Part shown: positions 53,534 through 61,840 of the stretch, in pieces
Numbering within the stretch: the stretch's first letter is position 1
How the letters are laid out: every line of letters begins with the position of its first letter
Assembly (NCBI GenBank): GCA_965204705.1
Contig: OZ242006.1
Span: 2,666,001 to 2,730,000 of the forward strand
DNA: 64,000 bases
Source: Bin5 sp965204705
GTDB lineage: Bacteria; Chloroflexota; Anaerolineae; Caldilineales; Caldilineaceae
Reading direction: 5' to 3'
Made by a program: the position numbers and the translations under genes
Notes under the pieces: generated by a model
The model's input: only the letters and a program-made list of their open reading frames with translations
The model's database searches: none
Told to the model about the DNA's origin: nothing

Positions 53534-54457
53534 TTACTGGACCGGCGGCAACCCTACGATCTCTCTCGCTTCCCCGGCCGAAGCGATCTCCCTGCCAATC
53601 TCGCGGGCGATGCGGACGGCCTTCTCGACGAGCTCACCGTTCGTCTTGGCGTAAACGCCCTCTTCGATAAACGGGCAATCCTCCATGCCGATGCGGACAT
53701 GGCCCCCGATAGCAATAGTATGGGCCACCATCGACCAGTAGTTGGGCGGGTCCATACAGCTCATGCTGAAGTTTGCTCGCGGCGGCAGATTGTCCACCAT
53801 GTACTGAAGCGCCTTGGGCGTCGGTGGCGTCCAGCCCTGCCCGGCCCAGCCGAAGAACAGCGTCAGCCATATCGGCTCCGGCAACAGATCCTTTTCGAAC
53901 TCGCGCACGCCATCCTCGGTCCAGAAGTCGCCGCCGCGAATCTTGCCGATCGCCCAGTATGCCCCGGTGTTGAAACACTCGATTTCCTGCTTTACGCCAT
54001 GTTTCTTGGCCAGGCTTGAGTACATTCTCAACTCCGGAATAGGGTGAATCGAGTAGATCGGCGTCGGCGGGTAGTCGGCATCCGGTTGAAAATACTCGTC
54101 GTGCGAGTTGAAGTTGATAGAGCTCATGTCCGGCTTGAGCTCCCTCCACAACTCCAGCTTCTGTTCCAGGCGCATGCTGGCCAGCCCGAACTGTACGATC
54201 GGCTCTCCCGCCGCCCGTACCCGGTCCGTAATGTCGCGCCACCCTTCGACGTTTGGGATCGACAGCTGTTTGCCGTCAGGCTGAATTACTGGATCCGACC
54301 GGTATTGGCCGTGCGTATGCACTACTGTCGCGCCGGCGTTCATGGCGCGAATATACTCTTCCGCGACCCCCTTGGTGTCGTCACAGTGCGTCAGATAAGG
54401 GTTGCGTGGATACGACCCCGCTGAATCGGTGGTCACGGTAATGACGAGTTTTTCCAT
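53534..54457 (-). CDS. BKACE-like beta-keto acid cleavage enzyme (DUF849)
   Basis: 307 aa, from the ATG at 54457 with GAGAGGAAG upstream. The family cleaves a beta-keto acid with acetyl-CoA to give acetoacetate and a CoA ester, as in lysine fermentation (Kce). Features: N-terminal TVTTDSAGSYPRNP, metal segment VVHTHGQYRSDP with HxH, IECFNTGAY, and the conserved GGHVRIGMEDCPF near 255. The metal segment lacks the RD usually following HxHxRD in canonical members, and loops around 115-135 (HDEYFQPDADYPPTP) look longer, so this is a divergent member. It is the first enzyme gene after the transporter genes, 42 nt after oppF. Confidence 0.8.
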   Translation of the reverse strand: MEKLVITVTTDSAGSYPRNPYLTHCDDTKGVAEEYIRAMNAGATVVHTHGQYRSDPVIQPDGKQLSIPNVEGWRDITDRVRAAGEPIVQFGLASMRLEQKLELWRELKPDMSSINFNSHDEYFQPDADYPPTPIYSIHPIPELRMYSSLAKKHGVKQEIECFNTGAYWAIGKIRGGDFWTEDGVREFEKDLLPEPIWLTLFFGWAGQGWTPPTPKALQYMVDNLPPRANFSMSCMDPPNYWSMVAHTIAIGGHVRIGMEDCPFIEEGVYAKTNGELVEKAVRIAREIGREIASAGEAREIVGLPPVQ

Positions 54458-54499
54458 GATCTTCCTCTCGTTAAAATTGCTTGGTGAATCGAATCTCAA

Positions 54500-55534
54500 T
54501 CAGGACCTAGGGGTCTCCGAGTAGGCGATCCCTTGCAGCTCAAGCTGCTCTGCAAAGTGACAGGCAACGTGGTGGCCCGGCGTCATTTCGGTCAACGCCG
54601 GCACTTCCGTCTTGCAGATATCCTCCATATAGCGACAGCGCGGGTGGAACACGCAGCCAGGCGGTGCATTGGCCGGGTCCGCTGGTTCCCCTTCCAGGTT
54701 CAGTCTTTGCATGTGGTGATGGGGATTCGGGCGGGGCACGGCCGAAAGCAACGTCTCGCTGTAAGGGTGCTTGGGATTTCGAAGCAACTCTTCCGACTCT
54801 GCAACCTCGACTAATTTGCCGACGTACATGACCGCGATCCGGTTGCTGACCTGCCGCACCACGCTCATATCGTGCGCAACAAACAGGTAAGTCAAGTCCA
54901 GTTCCGACTGCAGGTCCTGCAGCAGGTTCACTACTTGTGACTGGACCGACACATCGAGGGCCGAAACCGGCTCGTCGCAGACAACAAGCTTGGGTCGCTG
55001 CACCAGAGCACGCGCAATGCCAATGCGTTGCCGCTGCCCGCCGCTAAAACTGTGCGGATATCGTGGCAGATGTTCGACCCTTAGCCCGACTGCATTCACC
55101 ATCTCTGCGACTCGATCCTCCAACTCCTGGCCTCGCGCTATTCCGTGTGCAAGCAGCGGCTCGCCAACCAGCTCCAATACTGTCATGCGCGGATTCAGGG
55201 ACGAGAATGGGTCCTGAAAGATCATCTGCATGTTCCTGCGAAAGGATTTTAGGTCTTGCCGTGTCAACCGGTTTATGTCAACTACCTCTCCTTCGTCATG
55301 GAAGACAATTTCCCCACCGGTCGGCTGGTAGACGCGCACAATACAGCGGCCCGTGGTCGTTTTTCCGCAGCCGCTTTCTCCAACCAGCCCCAGTGTCTCT
55401 CCCTTCTTGATTGTCAGGCTGACCCCGTCCACGGCCTTGACATATCCAGTTGTTCGCCGCAGCAATCCCTTTTGAATGGGAAAATACATTCTCAGGTCAC
55501 TGACTTCAAGCAGAAGCTCGTTGTCACCCGACAT
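54500..55534 (-). CDS. Peptide/nickel-type ABC transporter ATP-binding protein (OppF/DppF-like)
   Basis: ATPase of a family-5 ABC importer, 344 aa. Walker A GESGCGKTTTGRC, signature FSGGQRQRIGIARAL, Walker B LVVCDEPVSALDVS, H-loop YLFVAHDMSV; C-terminal oligopeptide/dipeptide domain with the Cys-containing GCVFHPRCRYMEDICK. Substrate class cannot be told from the ATPase. The start overlaps oppD by 11 nt (a slightly longer frame reaches 55540). Confidence 0.93.
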   Translation of the reverse strand: MSGDNELLLEVSDLRMYFPIQKGLLRRTTGYVKAVDGVSLTIKKGETLGLVGESGCGKTTTGRCIVRVYQPTGGEIVFHDEGEVVDINRLTRQDLKSFRRNMQMIFQDPFSSLNPRMTVLELVGEPLLAHGIARGQELEDRVAEMVNAVGLRVEHLPRYPHSFSGGQRQRIGIARALVQRPKLVVCDEPVSALDVSVQSQVVNLLQDLQSELDLTYLFVAHDMSVVRQVSNRIAVMYVGKLVEVAESEELLRNPKHPYSETLLSAVPRPNPHHHMQRLNLEGEPADPANAPPGCVFHPRCRYMEDICKTEVPALTEMTPGHHVACHFAEQLELQGIAYSETPRS

Positions 55535-56576
55535 GGTCAACCTCGGTCATCCCTTCTTCGACATCTGAATAGAGAAAGCAACGGACGCGATGACCGGGAA
55601 CTGTCTCGTCAAGGTCCGGCATGGCCCGGTCGCACGTTCCCGGAATAAAGCGCGGACAGCGGTCGCTGAAAGCGCAGCCGCTAGGTATCTCATATGGATC
55701 CGGTACAACGCCCTCGATAGCCCGCAGGCGAACCAGCTTCTCCTCGTCTATATGGGGAATCGAGTTCAAGAGCCCTTGCGTATACGGATGCTGAGGGTTA
55801 TCAAAGAGCTCGTTCACACCGGCCTGTTCGACGATACGCCCCAGGTACATGACAGCCACCTCATCGGCGACTTCAGCAATTACGCCCAAATTGTGAGTAA
55901 TGAAAATTACGGCCATGCCGACCTCTTGTTGTAAGGCCATTAGGAGTTCAAGGATCTGCGCCTGAATCGTAACGTCCAGTGCAGTTGTCGGCTCGTCAGC
56001 GATCAGGAGACGCGGCGAACAGGACAGGGCCATCGCGATCATTGCCCGCTGTCTCATTCCACCGCTCAGCTGATGGGGATAGGCGTCTACAATCTGTTCC
56101 GCCCGGGGAATGCCGACCCTTCTAAGATTCTCAATCGCCAGGTCACGCGCATCGTTGCTATCCACCCCCTCCTGGTGAAGCAGTATCGTCTCGATAATCT
56201 GGTTCCCTATCGTATGCATGGGGCCGAACGAAGTCATCGGTTCCTGAAACACCATGCTGATCTCGGCGCCCCGTATCGCGCGAATTTCCGCGCCGCGCGG
56301 GTCCAATCGAGCCAGGTCGGTCACCGCCGCATCCACGCCATTTTCGCCGCGGTGCAACAGAATCTGACCGTCCACAATGTTGCCCGGAGGCGAGGGGACG
56401 AGTCGTAAGATCGAATGCACAGTCACTGATTTCCCACAGCCGCTCTCTCCGATGATGCCCAGAGTCTGGCCGCGCCCAACGTCGAACGACACGCCGTCAA
56501 CCGCCCGTACGATGCCTTCGTGCAGGTGAAAATGCGTCATCAGATTCTTGATTTCAAGCAGTGAATCGTAGGCCAT
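55524..56576 (-). CDS. Peptide/nickel-type ABC transporter ATP-binding protein (OppD/DppD-like)
   Basis: Second ATPase of the importer, 350 aa. Walker A GESGCGKSVTV, Q-loop VFQEPMTSFGP, signature LSGGMRQRAMIA, Walker B LLIADEPTTALDVT, H-loop ITHNLGV and the C-terminal oligopeptide domain (GCAFSDRCPRFIPGTC). Forms a heterodimer with the OppF-like protein. It starts at an ATG 46 nt after oppC. Confidence 0.94.
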   Translation of the reverse strand: MAYDSLLEIKNLMTHFHLHEGIVRAVDGVSFDVGRGQTLGIIGESGCGKSVTVHSILRLVPSPPGNIVDGQILLHRGENGVDAAVTDLARLDPRGAEIRAIRGAEISMVFQEPMTSFGPMHTIGNQIIETILLHQEGVDSNDARDLAIENLRRVGIPRAEQIVDAYPHQLSGGMRQRAMIAMALSCSPRLLIADEPTTALDVTIQAQILELLMALQQEVGMAVIFITHNLGVIAEVADEVAVMYLGRIVEQAGVNELFDNPQHPYTQGLLNSIPHIDEEKLVRLRAIEGVVPDPYEIPSGCAFSDRCPRFIPGTCDRAMPDLDETVPGHRVRCFLYSDVEEGMTEVDHVG

Positions 56577-56622
56577 GAGCCTTCAGCTATCCCGATACGA
56601 TGTCTGGGCGCCTCAATAGCAC

Positions 56623-57780
56623 TCAAGTCATTGAGTAGGGATCCGCCGCATCCCTCAATCCATCCCCCAGAAAGTTGAACATGAGCACGGTCACAATGAC
56701 AAACAGTGCCGGAATGAGCATCCAGGGATGGAGGGCAACGTTTGCTATCATCTGCGCGTCTTGTAAGAGTGTGCCCCAACTGACCGCTGGTGGCTGGATT
56801 CCAAGACCAATGAAACTGAGGCTGGTCTCACCGATAATCATGCCGGGGACGGCAAGCGTGATCGCAACGACGATATAGCTTGCAAAGAGCGGCAACAGAT
56901 GCTTCGTAATGATCCGCCACTCGCTTACGCCCGAAACTCGGGCTGCGATTGTGAAATCTTCTTCGCGTAGCGAAAGCAACCGACCGCGTACCGTCCTGGC
57001 CAGGCCGGCCCAACCCACAATCGAAAGTACGATTGTAATCGCGAAGTAGGTCTGAATTGAGTCCCAGTCTCGGGGAACCGCCGCCGCTAGAGCCATCCAC
57101 AACGGCAACTGAGGAATCGAGACCAGAAGGTCGATTAGCCGCTGAATGACCTCATCTATGATTCCGCCAAAGTATCCCGAAATCCCTCCGATGACCAGCC
57201 CAAAAACAAAACTGAGGAATACGCCTACCAATCCAATTGTCAGTGAAATACGCGTTCCGTAAATTACGCGTGAAAACAGGTCTCGACCCAGGCGGTCCGT
57301 CCCAAAGAGAAAGATCTGCCCTTCCTCATCGACTCCGAATAGGTGGCGCTCAGTCTCGAAGAGTCCCCACATCTTGTAGGGATCGCCGCGCACAAAAAAG
57401 CGCACTGGATATTTCTCTTCCTTTACCTCTTCAAACACTCGGTTGTACTGTTCATCGCGTCCACCCTTCAGCCCGTACACGAACGGACCGGCAAAACCGT
57501 TTTCGTCGAAGAAATGTATCTTGGCGGGCGGCGCGTAAACGAACCCTTTGAAGTCATGCTTTGTATCGTATGGGGCGATGAACTCCCCCAGCGCCGCAAC
57601 GAGATACAGGAGCCCCAGAAGGAACATGGCCGCCTGAGCAAGCTTGTGCCTCTTGAATCTCCGCCAGATCAACTGCGATTGCGAGGCCGTATATAGTGCC
57701 TGTTTTTCGCGATTGGGATCCTGTGCGGAATTCGGATTCCTGGCCTCCAGCTCTTCTACCTGTGGGATGTTTTCGCTCAT
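56623..57780 (-). CDS. ABC transporter permease (OppC/DppC-like) with enlarged outer loop
   Basis: Permease subunit, 385 aa, six TM helices. TM1 near 50-70 is followed by a soluble extracytoplasmic insert of about 110 residues (with FGTDRLGRDLFSRVIYG at its end, a conserved OppC motif); the ATPase-coupling EAA loop is RVSGVSEWRIITKHLLPL near 285. OppC proteins are usually about 300 aa, so the insert is notable but occurs in similar systems with large substrate-binding proteins. Starts within the stop of oppB (TGATG overlap). Confidence 0.92.
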   Translation of the reverse strand: MSENIPQVEELEARNPNSAQDPNREKQALYTASQSQLIWRRFKRHKLAQAAMFLLGLLYLVAALGEFIAPYDTKHDFKGFVYAPPAKIHFFDENGFAGPFVYGLKGGRDEQYNRVFEEVKEEKYPVRFFVRGDPYKMWGLFETERHLFGVDEEGQIFLFGTDRLGRDLFSRVIYGTRISLTIGLVGVFLSFVFGLVIGGISGYFGGIIDEVIQRLIDLLVSIPQLPLWMALAAAVPRDWDSIQTYFAITIVLSIVGWAGLARTVRGRLLSLREEDFTIAARVSGVSEWRIITKHLLPLFASYIVVAITLAVPGMIIGETSLSFIGLGIQPPAVSWGTLLQDAQMIANVALHPWMLIPALFVIVTVLMFNFLGDGLRDAADPYSMT

Positions 57781-58778
57781 CAGGCCACACCCTCATAGCG
57801 GATCCGCGGATCCAGCCACACCAGCAGGATATCGGAGACCAAAGTGCCGACCACCGTCAGAATACTTAGGATGAACACGATGCTGCCGGCCAGAAACATG
57901 TCCTGGTTCAAAAGGGCCTGCAATAGGACTGGGCCCGTTGTAGGAATGTTCAGCACCATAGAAACCAGCACTTCACCAGAGATGATGCCGGGTAGCATCC
58001 ATCCAATTGTGCTGAAAACTGGGTTCATCGAAGTTCGTACCGGGTATTTCACCAGCAGCCGCGTTTCCGTCAACCCTTTGGAACGCGCCGTAATGACATA
58101 CTGCTTGTTCAGTTCGTCCAGCATCATTCCCCGCATGGTGCGCATCATCCCGGCCGTATTCGCCATCCCGATTATGACAATCGGCACCCAAATGTGCTGG
58201 AGCATGTTCACCAACTTGGCCCAGCTCCAGGGCGCGGTCTCATACTGCTGAGAGAAAAGTCCGATGGCCGAAATGTCGAACCACACAAATGCCAACCACA
58301 GAAAGATCAAAGCCAGCAAAAAGCCCGGTGTCGCGACGCCAATGAAGGAGACGAATGTCCAGAAATAGTCGACCAGGGAGTACTGATGTGTTGCAGAGTA
58401 CACGCCAATCGGTACCGCAGTGACCCAAACGAAAATCGCGGTCAGAACGGATACTGCCGCGGTCAACGGAACGCGCGCCGCGAGGATTTCGCTTACCGAT
58501 TTTACGTAGGTAAACGAAGTCCCGAAATTACCCTTGAACAAAATGTTGGTAATCCAAAGCCAGTACTGCTCCGGCATCGACTTGTCCAACCCGTATAGTT
58601 GCCGCAGCGCCTCGACCTCCTCTTCGGATACCTGAGTACCCGCGGATCTCAGCCGCAAGACCTCCATATTCAAAATGTCACCCGGTGGCAATTGGATCAG
58701 TGCGAAAGATATTACGGAGATGATTAGGACCAGTGGGATCAGCAGCAGCAGTCGTCTGCCAATGTACTGTGTAAGCAT
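57780..58778 (-). CDS. ABC transporter permease (OppB/DppB-like)
   Basis: First permease subunit, 332 aa, six TM helices. N-terminal IGRRLLLLIPLVLIISVISF is the classic OppB opening; GDILN and LYGLDKSMPEQYWLWI follow in the first outer loop; the EAA-type loop is ARSKGLTETRLLVKYPVRTS near 225. Stop overlaps the oppC start by one base. Lies 145 nt after the substrate-binding protein gene. Confidence 0.94.
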   Translation of the reverse strand: MLTQYIGRRLLLLIPLVLIISVISFALIQLPPGDILNMEVLRLRSAGTQVSEEEVEALRQLYGLDKSMPEQYWLWITNILFKGNFGTSFTYVKSVSEILAARVPLTAAVSVLTAIFVWVTAVPIGVYSATHQYSLVDYFWTFVSFIGVATPGFLLALIFLWLAFVWFDISAIGLFSQQYETAPWSWAKLVNMLQHIWVPIVIIGMANTAGMMRTMRGMMLDELNKQYVITARSKGLTETRLLVKYPVRTSMNPVFSTIGWMLPGIISGEVLVSMVLNIPTTGPVLLQALLNQDMFLAGSIVFILSILTVVGTLVSDILLVWLDPRIRYEGVA

Positions 58779-58923
58779 TGACGCCGTTCCCTGTCAAAAC
58801 CCCGAGAGAGGAAGCCCAGAAACTTACTATTGCTGGGCACAGAAATTGTGCAAAAACGCGGAAATCACAGTCGCGAAACGAGGGGCGAGCCGCGCCCGCC
58901 CCTCGTTCTTCTCTATGCCTGAC

Positions 58924-60963
58924 TCAGCGTCGGCTCTCGTCCTGCCAGTAGTAGAACTCTGCCTCATTGGCAGACTGAATCTGGAAGCCCCTCTTGGCCA
59001 CATTGCCAAGACCCGAGCTTACGACCAGAGGATTCTTCAGCGGGTCAGCCGCGGAAATCCAGAAATGGTTGTCACGGAAGATCGCTATCATCTCCGCCCA
59101 AATCCGCTCGTGCTCTGTTGCATCCGATGTAGCGAAGAGCTCGGTCTGTAACCTGCGCAGGTCCTTGTAGGACTGCGGCGGCTCGACACCTACGATCAGA
59201 GGATCGGTCTCATCCGGGTTGTCCGATGCTTCCTTGCCGCCTCCCACGTTCCAGTCATACCAAGCCATCCACAACGGGGCATAGTGGCGTTGCCATGCCC
59301 GTCCGATGTAGTCGCCGGACTCGTGCCACGGCCAGCGCGGATAGTGTGCCCACCAGACCATCGCCTGCGTTTCGTTGGCGGCAGCCTGTGTCAGGAACAG
59401 GTTCTGCTCCAGCTGCTTGACCGTTGTGCAGATGCCGATGTCATTCCAGTTCTGCGCCGCAATCTCAGCCGTCGGCAGCGATTCACCCGTGAAAGGGGTG
59501 AAATTGAACTGGATTCGAATCGGCAGACCGCTCGGGGTCAGCCGGCAACCGTCCGCGTCGCGCTGGTCCAGTCCCAACCCATCCAGAAGCGCTTCGGCCT
59601 GCTCGACGTCTGTTGTCGGGTCCATTGTCTGCGGGGGATCAGCCAGGCCCGCGTAAACTGCGTCGATAATCGACTCGCGGTCCACTGCAAAGGAAAGCGC
59701 CTTGCGGAAGTCTACTTCGTTGATGACCTCCTGCCAGCCCTCGTCCGCGTATGTCATGTTCAGGTAGATCTCACCCAGCGAGGCGTGCATGTCCAGAATG
59801 ACGACCTCGTAGCCCTTCTCCTCAGCGTTCTGAAGGTAAAGCGGCATGTCGGCAGCGGTAACGCCGCGGCGCGCCATATCCACTTCACCGGCGATGATCT
59901 TCAACGTCGCCGCATTAACATCGGGAACAATCGAAATCTGAAGCCGGTCGATGTAGGGCAGCTGCTGGCCCCACTCGTCTACCTTGAAGTAATAGGGATT
60001 CCTCTCCATCACGGCCTGCGTCTCGCCCATTTCCGTCAAGACGTAAGGACCAAGCGACGGAAGACCGGTCTCATGCTGTCGGTTGGTGCTCGTGTAGACG
60101 CCAAACAGACGGTTCCACTCTCCTGCCTCAAAACCATGCTCGTCGAGCAGTGCTGCCAACTCATCCGGATCGGCATAGTCCCCATGGATCTTCTTCAGGT
60201 AGTCGCTGTCTGTGAATCGGTGCGGGCCGCCGCCGTAGGTGAAGAGGCCCGGCCAGCCGCCGTAGGGCTGATCAAACGAGATCCTGAAGGTGTAGCGGTC
60301 GATCACCTCCATCGTGCCCACGTTGCCCGAAGGGGAGTTGCCCGAACGCCACGTCGACCCGATTACGGGCGTGAGCGTCTCGTTATGCAGCATGTCGTTC
60401 CAGAAGAAATCGATGTCCTCGGTATCAAAATCGGAGCCATCAGAGAACTTCATTCCCTTGCGCATATGGAAAGTGAAAACCTGGTCGTCGTCACTGATCT
60501 CCAGTTCGAAGATGTTGCCGGTCATCGTGGCAAAGTCATGCGCGATGTCCTCGGTTTCCACCCATGGCTCATTCGATATCCAGCCGGCATCGTGGCCGAT
60601 CGAGCCGGCGTCAAAGTCGATCAGGCGCAAAGTGCCGCCGTACTCGCCCCTTTCCATCACGGCCTGCCAGTCAGGAATGCGGTTGTTGCCGACGGCCGGA
60701 TTTACCGGAAGTCGCTCATCAACAGGGGGTAATTCTCCTGCCTCGACCAGTGCCGCCAACATCGGGGCCTCACAGAAAGTCATCCCCGCAGCCTGGGACT
60801 CTAGGCAGCTCTCATATGACGATGAAGGCATCGCCTCTTCCGACGTGTCCGCAGCAGGCGCTTCTTCCATTGGTTCTTCGGCGGCTGGCTGCGGAGCGCC
60901 ACACGCCGCCAGCAATGCAATCGCGGCAATGGCGAAAAGCAGATAATTCAGCGTTTTCCTCAT
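58924..60963 (-). CDS. Family-5 ABC transporter substrate-binding lipoprotein
   Basis: Extracytoplasmic solute receptor, 679 aa from the ATG at 60963, preceded by an AAGGAG box. Signal peptide with lipobox LLAAC (Cys21), an acidic linker rich in A, E, P, then the SBP_bac_5 fold: MRKGMKFSDGSDFDTEDI, DRYTFRISFDQPYGGWPG, RKALSFAVDRESIIDAVYAG and AAQNWNDIGIC. It is longer than standard DppA/OppA (about 530), as often in Chloroflexota and alphaproteobacterial systems for non-peptide substrates. First gene of the 15-gene locus, so it probably defines the imported compound. Confidence 0.93.
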   Translation of the reverse strand: MRKTLNYLLFAIAAIALLAACGAPQPAAEEPMEEAPAADTSEEAMPSSSYESCLESQAAGMTFCEAPMLAALVEAGELPPVDERLPVNPAVGNNRIPDWQAVMERGEYGGTLRLIDFDAGSIGHDAGWISNEPWVETEDIAHDFATMTGNIFELEISDDDQVFTFHMRKGMKFSDGSDFDTEDIDFFWNDMLHNETLTPVIGSTWRSGNSPSGNVGTMEVIDRYTFRISFDQPYGGWPGLFTYGGGPHRFTDSDYLKKIHGDYADPDELAALLDEHGFEAGEWNRLFGVYTSTNRQHETGLPSLGPYVLTEMGETQAVMERNPYYFKVDEWGQQLPYIDRLQISIVPDVNAATLKIIAGEVDMARRGVTAADMPLYLQNAEEKGYEVVILDMHASLGEIYLNMTYADEGWQEVINEVDFRKALSFAVDRESIIDAVYAGLADPPQTMDPTTDVEQAEALLDGLGLDQRDADGCRLTPSGLPIRIQFNFTPFTGESLPTAEIAAQNWNDIGICTTVKQLEQNLFLTQAAANETQAMVWWAHYPRWPWHESGDYIGRAWQRHYAPLWMAWYDWNVGGGKEASDNPDETDPLIVGVEPPQSYKDLRRLQTELFATSDATEHERIWAEMIAIFRDNHFWISAADPLKNPLVVSSGLGNVAKRGFQIQSANEAEFYYWQDESRR

Positions 60964-61319
60964 CGGTTCACTCCTTTTGACTGAACGTGTGGAAGGTAAA
61001 CTGCACTGGTCCTGCACTCTGGAAAAGTGGGGAATCGGCCTCCTCTGAATTCAATTGGCTCGATGCGGGGTTGCCCTTCTGTGCAACTCTCACTTCCTTG
61101 TCTCCTGAGAAAAATAGCAGGTTGAGAGTATGACGCGTGAATAATACGCGCATCATGTGTATAATGCAAACATCGAAAATTCTCCCTATTCTGCTGTGTA
61201 TTCGCCGCCAAAACGCCAATTGACCTCCAAACCCATTCAGTTCGAATCCGCTCGAAAATGATTTACGTGGTATAGTACCCGTTGCTGGATCGAAGTCTTC
61301 TTTCGGAGGGGATTCTGAA
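60964..61319. other. Divergent regulatory gap upstream of the transporter locus
   Basis: 356 bp between the substrate-binding protein gene (minus) and a small membrane-protein gene (plus). It contains the palindrome and -10-like element listed separately and must carry the promoter of the large locus. No gene seen. Confidence 0.45.
61134..61165. promoter_or_regulatory. Candidate operator palindrome beside a TATAAT box
   Basis: CGCGT-GAATAAT-ACGCG (61134-61150) is a perfect 5-bp dyad with flanking partial symmetry (ATGA on the left, CATCAT on the right). Ten bases to the right is a consensus TATAAT (61160-61165, plus strand), and TATTAT (minus strand) lies inside the palindrome. No convincing -35 for either. 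It could be a repressor site for the transporter locus. Confidence 0.35.
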
Positions 61320-61790
61320 GTGCCGATTCTGGTCGTAATCATTCTCTTTGCATGCGCAATTGGCATTGTCCTTGCCCTTATTACTCTCTCACTGCAGAGA
61401 ATCAGCGGGCGCGTAGTAGAGCAGTACCGCCAACGGCTGGATGATGCCAACACGATAATGAATCGGGGTTCGCCGCCGGATTCGTGGGTGGAGCAGTTCC
61501 GTTCACAGATAGAGAACTCGCGCTCGGGTACCGGCCGCACCTCAGAAAGCAAAATCTTCTCACTCGGTGGTGGCCGCGAGGCGTCGGCCGAAGAGATTGG
61601 GGAGAAGGCCCGTAAGCGCTGTTTGAAGCGACTCAGAATGCTGACTTCGTTTATGGAGAAAGGAAACTTTTACGACGAAGACCGAACCAAAGACATGGTC
61701 GTCACTTCGCTCAGATCTATGTACGAGGAGTGGGGATCCTGCCACTGGGAAGACTTGGTCTTGAGAGACGACGTGGAGACGATTGAATAG
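61320..61790 (+). CDS. Hypothetical single-pass membrane protein, 156 aa
   Basis: GTG start at 61320 with GGAGGGG upstream. One N-terminal hydrophobic helix (VVIILFACAIGIVLALITL), then a cytoplasmic, charged, mostly helical domain (RVVEQYRQRLDDAN; AEEIGEKARKRCLKRLRML) ending in an acidic tail. No family recognised. The only plus-strand gene between the transporter locus and the next minus-strand gene; convergent with the latter. Confidence 0.65.
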   Translation: MPILVVIILFACAIGIVLALITLSLQRISGRVVEQYRQRLDDANTIMNRGSPPDSWVEQFRSQIENSRSGTGRTSESKIFSLGGGREASAEEIGEKARKRCLKRLRMLTSFMEKGNFYDEDRTKDMVVTSLRSMYEEWGSCHWEDLVLRDDVETIE

Positions 61791-61840
61791 GGCGCCTCTA
61801 TAGCAGCCTGTTTCGTCTTCTCCTGTGCAGTCCTCCTTGT

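Noticed and set aside
59284..60732. 482-codon open frame on the plus strand
   Set aside because: It is antisense to the substrate-binding lipoprotein gene, whose frame has clear family motifs, signal peptide and RBS. The antisense translation has no domain content.
61235..61260. Possible tRNA T-arm (GTTCGAATCC)
   Set aside because: Flanking arms are not complementary and no cloverleaf can be drawn.
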